Positions 34,847-45,730 of a stretch of DNA of 64,000 bases are shown here, in pieces. The stretch comes from Branchiostoma floridae (taxonomy: Eukaryota; Chordata; Leptocardii; Amphioxiformes; Branchiostomatidae): contig NC_049989.1 in assembly GCF_000003815.2 (NCBI RefSeq), positions 11,821,704 to 11,885,703 on the forward strand. The letters run 5' to 3'. Position 1 is the stretch's first letter. Every line of letters starts with the position of its first letter. The notes under the pieces are model-generated. The model had not been told where the DNA came from and ran no database searches. It was given only the letters and a program-made list of their open reading frames with translations. The translations under genes and the position numbers were made by a program.

Positions 34847-35071
34847 TAGCCTTTGTCTGCAGTGCCAAGGAAAGTCGCCAGGGGCCCAAAATCTACCTTG
34901 ACCTTTGTCTCTCCTAGACTTGGCCATATACCAAATATCATCACCAGACCTTCTTGAGTTATGGATCAGGCTGACCGCAAATATTCGCAGACACAAATAT
35001 GTCAAAGCACACACGCACATACAGATAAAGAGACAGACAGACAAAGACAGAGATAGACAGACACACAACAA
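34847..35071 (+). repeat. extra arm copy followed by a CA/GACA microsatellite
   Basis: CTGCAGTGCCAAGGAAAGTC (about 34858) repeats the arm. It continues with TGGCCATATACCAAATATCA and CCTTCTTGAGTTAT and then ACACACGCACATAC and (ACAG)n. The same order of arm, TCTTAAGTTAT-like block and CA run occurs at 40805-41112, so the microsatellite belongs to the repeat's 3' part. Confidence 0.55.
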
Positions 35072-35234
35072 TACTGTATATATGTTCACGGAACTTAAAG
35101 CCACCGCGAACATTTTTCCATGGCAGTAAGAAACTACAGGGCATGGTGCTACCGCGAACTTAAAACCATCGCGAAAAGTCCTTTTCCCCCTACCGCGAAA
35201 TCAAATCCCCGCGAAGTTAAATGCATTTACAGTA
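35072..35234. mobile_element. Tc1/mariner-like MITE (CTGTAAATGCATTTAA family)
   Basis: It starts TACTGTATATATGTTC and ends AAATGCATTTACAGTA, with TA at both outer edges. Inside, ACCGCGAACTTAAA and CCGCGAAATCAAA motifs recur. The relative at 48335-48540 has the same ends and CCGCGAA core. A TA target is typical of Tc1/mariner, which is the basis of the class. Confidence 0.65.
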
Positions 35235-36052
35235 CATCTTTAGAAGATGCATATATGTAGTTTAACTTGTCTCGTTATAGTCTCTCACCCTCTAGTACAA
35301 TCTGTACAGTAATTCAGACGGTATACAGCATAGCATAACGACCTGTGTGCTCCAGGCACGCACGCACTAGACACTCGTGAGAATACACCTAGAAGGTCAT
35401 TATCACCCTTTCACGCACCCACGGTTCGCCTGACTGACCCTTCTAACCTCTCCTAAGATTTCCCCTCCACGTCTCATCCCTAGTAACATCTTGTCTGTGT
35501 CACTGATAACCAAATCTCAGTCAACGCTTGAGTAGAGGTTGTGTGCGTGCCCAAGACGGTAGAAAACCGAACATGCACACGCCGACACACCTACGTGTGC
35601 AGATACGTGAAAACGACTTACCATTGTGGTTGACGGCGCCTGGCATACCCCTCGGGGGACGAGCATCGGAGATTCAGTCCGCCCTGTTAGAGTTCCTTCC
35701 TACGATGTTGTCAGAAGATCCCGGACCTTGCTGACACGGTATCTGTAGAGCGAGGGACCGAATGAGTAGATTATACTTTGGCAGCGCCCCGGAGTGCCGA
35801 GAAGCGTCCACAGCGACACACATGAAGACAGATTGTCACGTCACACTCCTCTATTCATTAGCCCCATTATCGATGGGAACGGGAGTGCACGGCTCTCGTG
35901 TTGGCCCAACAACGCAGGCTCGTGCCTCGGGGGTTTTCTGTACGTCTCCGGGAGAATCTCATTTGGTACCGGGGCGGGGAAAAATCGAAGAATGTGTCCA
36001 TCAATCAAAACTAGTTTGTTTGTCTTATTATGGCTTTTTTTTTCTTTTTAGA
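35235..36052. other. unique DNA, no gene seen
   Basis: A GC-richer part lies at 35520-35960. Overlapping frames of up to 97 codons (35762-36055) run in two phases and are not recognisable. Confidence 0.4.
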
Positions 36053-36055
36053 TAA

Positions 36056-36447
36056 GGCCATGTTGATTTGATTATATGGATGACATCCTCTGGAATCCCA
36101 AAACTGATGCGAGCGTGCGAATAAAAAAAAGTTTGGCCAAAAAAAGTCGCCTTAAGTCTTAATTGTTCTGGAAGTTTGAACAAATGACAAGCACATAGTA
36201 TTGAGTACAGAGCAACAGATTCTTCATGTATCTTTTCATAGTCATCTTTTTTGACAGTGGAATTAACGTTGATATTAGTATATGTTTCTCGGTATATTTT
36301 TCTTTAAACCACGGCACGTATTTGCTCCTTTTACAGCTGCTTTGTATGATTCAAAGCAAGGTTGAAAACTTTTTTTTATTATTTTTGGAAACGGACAGAA
36401 ATTGATGCACGCGTGAATGTCATCCATATAATCAAATCAACATGGCC
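36056..36447. mobile_element. MITE with perfect 31 bp inverted ends
   Basis: GGCCATGTTGATTTGATTAT and the next 11 bases (36056-36086) are exactly reversed at 36417-36447. TAA flanks both ends (36053-36055 and 36448-36450), a TWA-type duplication as in PIF/Harbinger. The interior is AT-rich and non-coding. Truncated relatives are at 7703-7840 and 43399-43520. Confidence 0.85.
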
Positions 36448-37266
36448 TAATGCTGTCGCATTCGTTGTAGGTCACCGTAAGATTTTATTGTCGTCGAATT
36501 GACAAGCAGACTGAGAAAGAACCGACTTAGGGTGATCACATTTAGTGATAGAATGGAATGATAGGGGATTTTTCCATCTATCAAAACTAAATCAATGACC
36601 TAAGACAGTCTTAGGTAGTCTTGCAATGTAGATATAGAAGTGACACTATTGAGGTAGCCATGAGTGTAGTTGTAGAAGTAACACTAGTGTAGTAGCCTTG
36701 CAATGTAGATATAAATTAGAAGTGGCACTATCATATGAGGTAGCCTTAAGTGTAGTTATACATGAATGTCACTTTCTTTTCAATTTTTTGAATACAAGGA
36801 CTTGTTGGCTGTAATATCATGCATTTTGTCGCTTCAGTTATTGCTACAACGTTTATGGTCTCATGATTTAAGCATCTTTTGTTCATTTTTTCCCGCTCTC
36901 GCGCTAGATTTGGAGTCTGCAGTGGATGTCACCCATACATTTAACTTTGTTTTGGCCTAACTCTGAAGACACCAAGTGGCGTCCTTCGTCCGCGGCTCAG
37001 CGGACTTGTCATGAGACAAGCCGCCTCAACACGTACGACGTGCCGCACGGAATCAGCGCCAACCTCGTGTGAGGTATGTCCGCGTCAGCTGTAAGGGTGT
37101 TGGGTGAGAGATAGAGGCAGTCTGAGGCGTGATTGCCTTTTTCTACGTGACCATTAGTGGCTACATTCAGCCACTCTAACGCAAGTGCCAATGGGCTATA
37201 CCATACAGTGTACGTGATGGGAGCGTCATTGTCCAACCGTTTGTTCGCAGTGATGGGCTGTATGTG
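36448..37266. other. unique DNA with a short tandem duplication
   Basis: At 36614-36775, CTTGCAATGTAGATATA, AGAAGTGRCACTAT and GTGTAGTTRTA are repeated with a period near 80 bp. The rest is unique. The segment 37135-37230 is related to 38300-38430. Confidence 0.45.
37135..37230. repeat. dispersed repeat fragment
   Basis: CCACTCTAACGCAAGTGCCA, GGGCTATACCATACAG and GATGGGAGCGTCATT correspond to CATTCCAACGCAAGGACA, GGCTATACAGTCCGG and GATGGGACTGCCATTTT at about 38355-38425. Confidence 0.4.
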
Positions 37267-37513
37267 ATATCTCACTGCATTTGGGGCACCGGTGCGGCAC
37301 TGCGAGGTTCGAAAGATTACTCAACGAATTTCAGAGATAAGGCTTAATGGCGAATTTTCTTACGTTTTGCGTATTTTGTTGTATTTTAAGTCTTACTTTG
37401 ACATATTACGCAATATCTAAATCATAAAAAAAATCGACGAAAATAACACAACAGTGCCGTGCAGTGAACGAACCCCGCAGTGCCGCAGCGGTGCCCCAGG
37501 TGCAGTGAAATAC
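37267..37513. mobile_element. MITE with 45 bp inverted ends
   Basis: 37267-37311 (core GGGGCACCGGTGCGGCACTG) pairs with 37469-37513 (core CAGTGCCGCAGCGGTGCCCC) with about six mismatches. The AT-rich interior is non-coding. No target duplication was resolved and the superfamily is unknown. Confidence 0.75.
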
Positions 37514-37679
37514 CACTTTATGCAATGGCAACAAGAGAGCGAAGACCTCATAACTTAGTGAAATATTTCTTTTTAGTTTTTGAGATTTTTTGAAAGGTTT
37601 CATTCTACATTGAACATTTCTCATTGATTCTGTTTGGTGTATTTTCTATTGACTCTCAGTAAGGCTGCAGATTTATACA

Positions 37680-37790
37680 TACATGTAGGAGGATGTTAAC
37701 GTTAGATACAGGAAATGAGACCTAGGACCTTTGACCTAACTTCCGGTCAGTGTCCCAGGCGTGTTTAGCATGTGGAAACAAGCATGCTGG
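37680..37790 (-). repeat. ETS + DR1 motif repeat, copy 2
   Basis: The conserved 25-mer lies at 37725-37749 (minus orientation), with ACCGGAAGT in place of ACAGGAAGT, an even better ETS match. The ACAGGAAATGAGACC block on its left matches the outer part of the copy at 45600-45730. Confidence 0.65.
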
Positions 37791-38069
37791 GTAACAAACT
37801 ATTTAATGATAGGTTATGCTTCTGAGCAAGTCGCAACTTGGGTTTGTATTGTACTCGATAGCGTTACAGAGCTATTTTTAAAATATACTCTTTAGTAGTA
37901 ATTTCCAACAGCAAATTAACGTAACATGATCACATAGTAAAACACAAAAACTTAGAAAGATCAAACTAGCAATTCTACATTTATCATAGGTTTTTATTGT
38001 GGTGCGTTTGTTTGTTTGCCTGCTTGCTTGCTTGTATGTCGTAGTCATTTAAATGCAATTAAGTGGCTG

Positions 38070-38260
38070 GTTTATGCAAGTTAGAAAGGTACACTGACAG
38101 GAAGTTAGGTCAAAGGTCCCAGAAAGGTCATGAAATAGGTTATCTTATTTCCTTTCTTCAATTTCATACAATATTAGACAGAATTAAAGAGATATTCATA
38201 ATAATGAATAAAACAAGACATGATACAAGATACATTTCACAATTCCTTGCTTGCATGAGT
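38070..38260 (+). repeat. ETS + DR1 motif repeat, copy 3
   Basis: The 25-mer lies at 38095-38119. The downstream body (AGGTTATCTTATTTCC, TTCTTCAATTTC, ATAATGAATARAA, CACAATTCCTTG) matches copy 4 at 42890-43130. Copies 2 and 3 point away from each other with about 370 bp between them. Confidence 0.65.
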
Positions 38261-38299
38261 CGAAGATAGAGACCAATTTGCAAGTACACCTTGTAGCAA

Positions 38300-38430
38300 C
38301 GTTTGCATGTGATCATAGCATAAAAAGTTTTTGTAGTCCTGACTAGTGACTAAATCAAACCATTCCAACGCAAGGACATCTAGGTTGAAATTGGCTATAC
38401 AGTCCGGGCGATGGGACTGCCATTTTCTCA
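38300..38430. repeat. dispersed repeat fragment
   Basis: This is the relative of 37135-37230 in the same orientation; see the shared blocks described there. Confidence 0.4.
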
Positions 38431-38790
38431 CAGTTAGTCTGTTGCGCTAGGTCGTACAATAAAGAAAACGGTTGTCTTAAGTACCAATGTGACACGTAGG
38501 TGGAATTTATCCAATAGAAATGTAGCTTCATGTTACTAGGCCCTTCGTTTTATGTCTGCAAATTGACGTCACTCTGAAAGTCTGCAGTTAGAGTAAGTTC
38601 AGAAAGAAAGGTTCTTCTCAAGGCGACGTTTGTTGTGATTTTAGGTAGATGTAAAATACTGTCAGCAAATAAATGCATTTGTGATAAAAGAAATTATCAT
38701 CATCCGACAGGAAAGAATTCTGTTTATCGTCCAACCAGCTAATTAACTAATTTAACTAATATAGTGATACGCGATCTTTAGCACACAAAC

Positions 38791-38791
<1 letters not shown>
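38431..38791. other. unique AT-rich DNA
   Basis: A TGACGTCA box is at 38564-38571. No gene is recognised. Confidence 0.4.
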
Positions 38792-38850
<59 letters not shown>

Positions 38851-38912
38851 ACGCACACACAGGCACACACACACACACACACAAACAAACACACACACAC
38901 ACACACACACAG
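38792..38912 (+). repeat. compound microsatellite (CT)n then (CA)n
   Basis: About 60 bp of CT repeat with one interruption is followed by CA repeats broken by CAAA. The frames here on both strands are low-complexity artefacts. Confidence 0.95.
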
Positions 38913-40804
38913 ACGTGCACAAACACAAAAACACATGAGCTCAAAACGTATCGAGAATAAAGACAAGCCTCACCTTGTCCACCAACCTTACTGCACTCTC
39001 ATCCATAATCATGAAGCAGAAGGCTTTTCTGGCTCCTCGCCAAGACAGACGAGTTGACTGTATGACAGGTACAACCCTTGGGGGCCTTCCTGTGTTTCTT
39101 ATGTTTATGACGAGTGGTCGTCTCTATTGAGACTGGCGCCCTGGCCTAACCCGAGATTGATGCTCTCATTCCCCGCGCGATTCGCCGGTGATGAAATGGG
39201 CATATTGTCTCTCCCCCCGCCGATAAAAGCGCGCCATCGGCGACGCAAATACAGAAAAGGGTATCTTTAACCTGCCACCCCGCCGTCGAAAATGACGAGC
39301 GATAGCCTGTATAGAACCCACTCATCATCATAAACAGCGTGCTGAGAGGATTACAGCCGCTAAGTATGACAAAAAGCCGCTGTCAGGGATAACAAAACAG
39401 TCTATAGACGAGATACAGACGCGTCGGTCATTGCGTTATGGCCTCCGTGTATATAACAGCTACCTGAATGACCGTAGAATATAACAGCGTTCTTACCTCT
39501 CGTCTAACCCCCGGCATAGAAAATCGTGAGAACTTTACGACACAGGTGTTAAAGTACGTGATGGAACGGCGTTCGTAATGTACCATCAGACCATGGGGGG
39601 GGGGGGGGGGGACTTTTTCTTGCTGCCTTCCTAAACATAAAACAGTGACATAACAAAACTTTTCTTTTCGAATGTTTGATTTTTTGTCATATCAGGGATG
39701 ACAAAATTTGACAAACCTACTCTTACCGGTCTTGCTAATAAATAATGACCCTTTGAAATTATTCAAAAGTTACATGAAAGTAAAATAGAAATGACTAAAT
39801 GATATTTCTGTTTTCACGCCTTTTTTGTGATCACTTTGTTTTCGTTTCTTCGGTTGTTTTCATTAATTATTGAGACCCCTATTGATGACCTTCCATTCTT
39901 ACAGACTAAAAATGGCAGCAATGCAGATATGTCATGTTTTCTTAGAATGGAGACAGAAAAACAGACAGACAGACATACAGACAGATAGACAAGCCAAAAA
40001 AAATCTTTCACTCCCTGAGGGTGAAGCTAAAACGGGGCAGCCATGAAACGTAATGGTTTTCTGTTCCAATATCTGTTTGTAGAGCTGGATATTTTACTAG
40101 GGCATGCACGGCAGCAGTATCGGAGACCGGCGCCCCACCATTTATCTTGGTGTGGGAATGATCTGGTTAATACGGCTAATACTGTACTGACCCCGCGCAA
40201 CAAGGATTGATCGTGCCCGCCCGAAAAAGTTCGATAAAACCCGAAGGTAGTGACAAATGGCTTCAGCCGACTCTGCTTTATACCACATCTGAACTTGGAG
40301 TACAGGCGACAATAAACCATTTTCATTAGAGGCTGCGACCGCCCTGCGACCTCTGAGCAACTAACTATTTGATAGATTGTTCAATGACTTTCCTAAATAT
40401 AAAAAGTACGATTTTGTGTGAATTACTACACTTAAACACGTGGCGTGCATGTCTCTCTATATACACCATCATCATAATCAATGTTCATCCAATAATCTAT
40501 CGGAAGCAGATAAACTACTGTCACCATTAATATTGATGAAGATAACTTGATGCCACTGAATCCTTATAGAAGCTATACAAGTTACTAAAAGACAAGACTG
40601 TGTTAGAAAGGAAATTTCCCAAACATTGAATAATTTGAAAACATTTCAGATCGATCACTAGCATCGTTTTGCAATGAAAACTGATATAATGCGCTTTTTA
40701 GCATTTACTACATTTTATGTATATCTAGAATACCCTGAGATGAGAATTATTTGTTGGATTGCTAGATAGATAGCCTGTCCAGGACAAAATATAAAAAAGT
40801 TTGA
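38913..40804. other. unique DNA, GC-richer part at 39110-39560
   Basis: The GC-richer part has no repeats and carries several TATAACAGC/GATAACA motifs. A 17 bp G run is at 39595-39611 and a short (GACA)n run at about 39958-39985. The remainder is AT-rich. No gene is recognised; frames of up to 99 codons are unremarkable. Confidence 0.35.
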
Positions 40805-41029
40805 AGTTCATCTGCAGTACCAAGGGAAGCCGCTAGCAGGCCTATGATGGACCATGGACTTTTTCATAAGAAGGCGCACACACTACCCAATATCACAATC
40901 CATCGATAGGTTCTTAAGTTATACTGAACAAAAATATCAGGAAACGCCCGCCCCACACACACACATGAATATAAACATATATGTACACACAGAGGCAGAC
41001 AGACAGACACGCAAACACACACACATACG

Positions 41030-41112
<83 letters not shown>
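40805..41112 (+). repeat. GGTACTGCAG-family 3' part with long CA microsatellite
   Basis: CTGCAGTACCAAGGGAAGCC and TAGGTTCTTAAGTTATACTG are followed by CA-rich DNA and an almost perfect (CA)n run from about 41033 to 41111. The layout matches 34847-35071. Confidence 0.75.
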
Positions 41113-41113
<1 letters not shown>

Positions 41114-42484
41114 ATTTTTCATGGCTTTAAAAATCAAATGTTCCATCTAGCACCAGCCCGCTCCAAAGGCTACAACCCCTGCCGAAAGTCAGGCTAATAG
41201 ACTTACTCATCCACACACCGACTTCGCCTTGCGACAGACCATGCGACAAATAAAACTGCCGACACCCTAATCCCCGTGTAAAAGGTAATCATAACTCCAT
41301 CAGTGTATCAGTCATAAAACGTATCCGCGCTCCCCGCGCTCCAATGATTCTCGACAAATCATCGTTTTTATCTCCCCCCGATATCTCCCCCCTATCACCT
41401 CACCGGCAGTAAAACTGAATCCATCCGCTTTATCAACTCCAATTTACTGCGCTTTCCTTCAACCCTTCGATTCCTCCGCCAACGCTTCGGTAGGTACGAG
41501 TTGAGAAGTAAAGCGGGACTACTACAATTTGTGCTGGAAAGTTGCGCCAACTTTGTGAATTTTCGCCAGTTTTCCCTTGCGGTCGGCGCATTGACGTGCG
41601 ACGCATTTACGTATGGAACCAAAATTAGCCAAACAAAACGGCCACGTTAAGAATATCCCAGTCACAGTTTCGATTCAAGATAACTTTATGGAAAATCGCA
41701 GTGTTTTTTTTCCACTGAGTTATAAACAATTGTACATTAACTAAATGATTAATCGTTTTGCTGCACCGTTTAGCTCTCATTTGGCGACTGCGATTTTTTG
41801 TAAAATTTTCAAAGAAAAAAAGAACAGTCGCAATTTTAGACAACAAACTGGCGCTGGTTTGCAATTTGGAGTTAGATACACCATTCTAGTTAGATACCCC
41901 TTTAGTGCATGTATGATAGATATCCGCCGTCTACACAAGCTTTAAAGACGAAGTTAATAAGACGGGAGGTGAGGTGATCCTTCGCATCCCACTGCTTGCA
42001 CCCCGAAGATTTATTATCCCAGCGAACATGAAATATTAAAGAGGGAAAGATGTTTTAATAATTCATCCGCCAAGGGTGTGAAGCGGCGCTCTCTGGGGAC
42101 GGGTAACCCCGGGCACGGAGTGACGAGTGCTCCGCGTGGAAAAGTCTTCCGGCTAAAACTTCGACTTTACTTTATTACTGAAGAGGGCCAAAGGGTGACA
42201 ATCTTGAGTATCGTGGCGATTTGGGAACCATGGTGTTGGCAAATACTTAGCTAGGGGAGATCTAAGAACGTGTGTTGCTGAAGGAAAAAGAATGATATAA
42301 GAAATTGGTTACGGCAGGGACTTAAATATGTAGGGCGAAATTAGATTAGGGATGTATTGAGTGTTCCGGTGATGTTTCATTATCTTCGTGGCTGCCTGTA
42401 AGACCTTGTTAGTGCAGCCTTGTTGTTACATTGTTATGCTATGTTTTGTCGTGTACTATTTTGTGATAATATGTTTTGATTATC
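41113..42484. other. unique DNA, GC-richer part at 41160-41620
   Basis: The first part has TAAT and ATTA cores in CpG-containing context and no repeats, so it may be conserved non-coding DNA. At 41693-41800, AAAATCGCAGTG and GACTGCGATTTTTT form a possible fold-back. No gene is recognised. Confidence 0.3.
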
Positions 42485-42748
42485 ATGTTACAATTTTAAG
42501 ACCATATATCCGTGCACAAAATAAAGCCCTTACCAACAAGCTTTCGATCATTCCTCTGATCCTTCTCATGTTGAGATGACCCAGAGCCTAAGTCACACAT
42601 CCGGAACGGAAGTGTGACGTCAGCAAAGGGTCAAAGGTGCTTGACAGTGGGTATCGGCCCTCGTCTCTGTTGAGGAAATGACTGATCGAAAGCTCATTGG
42701 TAAGCGCTTTATTCTATGCATGGATATATGGTCTTAAAATTGTAACAT
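42485..42748. mobile_element. fold-back MITE with 66 bp arms, CRE/ETS/DR1-like loop
   Basis: 42485-42550 and 42683-42748 are inverted copies matching at about 60 of 66 positions (outer core ATGTTACAATTTTAAGACCA, inner end GCTTTCGATCA). The ~130 bp loop holds CCGGAACGGAAGTG (ETS-like), TGACGTCA (42615-42622) and GGGTCAAAGGTG (42628-42639, DR1-like) within 40 bp. No coding sequence is present and no target duplication was resolved. Confidence 0.8.
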
Positions 42749-42889
42749 AATGTAACAAATTATAACAGATGAACTTACATTAAAATGTTTGGATTATTAA
42801 TAACCTTCAGATTCGCTTTCTTCAAAATTGCAATATCATGAAGTTGTTGCCTACGTGTACAGCGGTTTTGTTTTCATTGAGTCTGGATG

Positions 42890-43130
42890 TCCGAGTTCTT
42901 ACATGTTCACACTTGACAGGAAGTTCGGTCAAAGGTCCAAAAAAGGTTTAAGATTAGGTCATCTCATTTCCTGTCTTCAATTTCTAGCAATCTTTATGCT
43001 TATGGCCTTATTAGAGCCAGTCTATATATGCATTAGATAGAATGAAAGAGAAACTTACAATAATGAATAGAATAAGAAATTTACAGAAACTAATAATACT
43101 TCATGAGACGTGCAATTTTCGATTCCTTGT
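42890..43130 (+). repeat. ETS + DR1 motif repeat, copy 4
   Basis: The motif 25-mer is at 42914-42938 with one change (TTCGGTCA for TTAGGTCA). The body follows as in copy 3, with roughly 60 extra bases. Confidence 0.65.
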
Positions 43131-43398
43131 TTATTTTTTTCCACCGAGGTCAAACAAGGTCTGGATAAAATGTTTTTCTTTGAGGTGGGTTATTTCTACA
43201 GTTGTCACGTATTGCGGTGGATGCATCTGCTTTGTATCCATTTTGTGTAACGTTAAGTGTCTAAAAGCCTCCTATGCACGTCATATGTAGAGCGGTCATT
43301 GCTATATCACCTCCGTTCCACAGTACAACTACCAGATGTTGATATGAAGTTCAGCTGTGTTTATGTTGGACTTAGAAAGATAGATAGGGAATCGCTAT

Positions 43399-43520
43399 GG
43401 CCACACTGACTGTACTTGATTACATGATGACATCCGCGCGCATCAATTTATGTCCGTTTCCAACAAAAAGGACTTTGCGACCTTGCAGATGATAGTATAA
43501 AGAAGCTGAATGAGAAAAAT
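43399..43520 (+). mobile_element. partial GGCC-ended MITE
   Basis: It starts GGCCACACTGACTGTACTTG and has TACATGATGACATCC, GCATCAATTTATGTCCGTTT and AAGAAGCTGAATGAGAAAAA, matching 7703-7840 along its length. It directly abuts the fold-back element that begins at 43525. Confidence 0.55.
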
Positions 43521-43524
43521 ACAT

Positions 43525-45200
43525 ATCATCAAGCAATAAAGAGGTTTATAGTTCTGAGTACGAATGTGTAGCGAAATGCATTGTGGTAAATGTCAAAGGT
43601 TAAAGGTTGAGGCCCATTAGTTGTGTAAACAGTACTGGTCCAGACAGTTTATACCAGTCGAACCGCAGGTCACCGTAGAACGCGTTATTCTCTGAAATAC
43701 GGCTTACGCCGGGTCACGGACTGACCCCACTGCATGGGTGTAAACAGCAGCTTATTTTGCAACAAAGACACCTTAGATAACGTTATACATAATGTTTATA
43801 CTTTTTCGTATCTACATGATTTGCCCAGCACAGCCAAGTGGATATTTATTGCATTGCAAAAAATCAGGCAACGTTGTGGCCCCTCAAAAAAAAGCAATTT
43901 TCGGTCTGTGTATTTGTGATTATCTTTTCTCCAGGTGGCCGGGACACAATCAGTTTTGTCCACAGTCGGACAGTCCAGTTCCTCACCTTTACATTGATAC
44001 CAAACTTGAAGGGCAAATTTGAGGAGAAACGGTTTTGCCCCCAAATTAACTGCGAACATGCGCAAATCACAGTGGTGAAGTTTCAGTCTGGTTGTAGCTA
44101 CCCAAGCACACTACCCTGCGGACGGACCCAATTTTTATACATTTCGCATTGTGTCACAGACCTCATTAATTGGTACAAGAATCTGAATGGGTGTGGCTGT
44201 CATATGCAATATAATAAGTGACATGATGATAATCAAACACACATAGACACAGAGTTTTAGTACAAAGTAAGAGTTTTTAAGATTCATCATATTTTGAGTC
44301 AATCTGTTTCGAACTCCTGGTCCGAACCTGGGTTCGAACGGTGGAACCCAGCCGGTACGTTCCATGTTCGTGCCGCGGGGGGCAGGCCTAATGTTGCAAG
44401 TTCAACCAGCATTTGGAAAAGTTTATATAACTAACGGCTCAAGTCTTGCCGTCGCAAATAGATTTCGGGAAACCCACCAAAATAAAACTAACATTATCCA
44501 GAAGCCAGAATGAGTAGGATTCATGTGCAAGCGCAATGATGTCAAAACATCATGTCTGAGTTTTGTAAAGCATAGTGAAAGATCAGTGTGTGCGGTTTCT
44601 CTTTCGAAAAAAGACGCCAGGGAATTTGACATGGCTGTAGTTTTTTTGGGGGCAAAACCGTTTCTCCTAAAATTTACCCTTCAAGTTTGGTATCAATGTG
44701 AAGGTGAGGAACTGGACTGTCCGACTGTGGACAAAACTGATTGTGCCCCGGACAACTGGAGAAAAGATAATCAAATACACAGACCGAAAATTGCTTTTTT
44801 TTCGGGGGCCACAACGTTGGCTGAACTTTTGCAATGCAATAAATATCCACATGGCTGTGCTGGGCAAATCCTGTAGATGTGAAAAAGTATAAACATTATG
44901 TAGGTCTGAGGTCTTTTTGTTGCACAACAGGCACTTATTTACACCCATGCAAAGAGGTCAAACCAGGACAAACCGCGATCAGGCGCACGACATGTCGCAG
45001 AGAAGGCTGCGCAGAACGGATGCGCATAGAGCTCTGCGGTTCGACTGATACCAGACTCCTCGGTCGGTTTGCATCAAATGATATGTGAGATGTGTTTTGT
45101 GTATGTCTCAGAAGCCTTCACCCTTAACATATTGAATTATCACAATGCATTTCTTCGCTTCGCATGCGTTCTTAGAACCATATTCTATTGCTTGATGATA
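43525..45200. mobile_element. 1.7 kb fold-back element with arms over 500 bp
   Basis: The ends are TATCATCAAGCAATA (43525) and its reverse (about 45186-45200). Moving inward, ATGCATTGTG, then CCAGTCGAACCGCAG and its reverse CTGCGGTTCGACTG, then a long well-matched block (43731-44051 against 44641-44956, clearly over 85% identical by eye) are all inverted. The ~590 bp centre (44052-44640) is unique. Frames in the two arms (127 codons at 43838-44221, 117 codons at 44523-44876) read opposite strands of the same arm, so both cannot be real, and I recognise neither. Confidence 0.75.
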
Positions 45201-45599
45201 AACAGGTACATCTGGTATTTGTCATGTATTCCTTGAAGAAGGGGTGGGGGCATTGTGCCATACTTTTTGTCATGTCTGTTCTTCTTTCGTTGTCAATATT
45301 TTTGTGATTCTGAACCAATTATGTTGAAAATGGACAGGTTTCTACATTCGTAGAAAGTGCTCGGACCAATTGTTATGGTCGATTTGTGAGAATACCGAGA
45401 TTGGGATGTAGAAAGGAGGCAAATAAATGTGGTGTGTGTCTTGATAATACAATTGAGCTGACTTGACACCCTGACACAAGAAATCGAAGATTTCACACCT
45501 CCGTGAAATATTTCAGGTTGCTAACTTTACTTGTTTTAGTCGTCATCGTGAATAATTCCTTGCTTATTCTACCCGATGCATTTTCTCACTGTTCTCATA
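45201..45599. other. unique DNA
   Basis: A fragment at 45480-45520 (AATCGAAGATTTCACACCTC) belongs to the minor family seen at 23955 and 53045. Nothing else is seen. Confidence 0.4.
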
Positions 45600-45730
45600 A
45601 GGCAATAGACATGTATCTAGTACGAAATAGAAGACAGGAAATGTGATAACCTAATCCGGATCTTTATGGGACCTTTGACCTAACTTCCTGTCAGTGCCCC
45701 CAACTTGCAAGCATGTGGAAACGAGCGACT
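45600..45730 (-). repeat. ETS + DR1 motif repeat, copy 5
   Basis: The 25-mer is at 45669-45693 (minus). GAAGACAGGAAATGTGATAA and CCTAATCC on its left correspond to the reversed body of copies 3 and 4, so conservation extends well past the motif. Confidence 0.65.

Noticed and set aside
34502-34849. 115-codon plus frame
   Set aside because: It spans the inverted-repeat element, including both arms, and no domain is recognised.
43838-44876. 127- and 117-codon frames
   Set aside because: They read opposite strands of the same inverted-repeat arm, so they are not independent evidence of coding, and they match nothing known.
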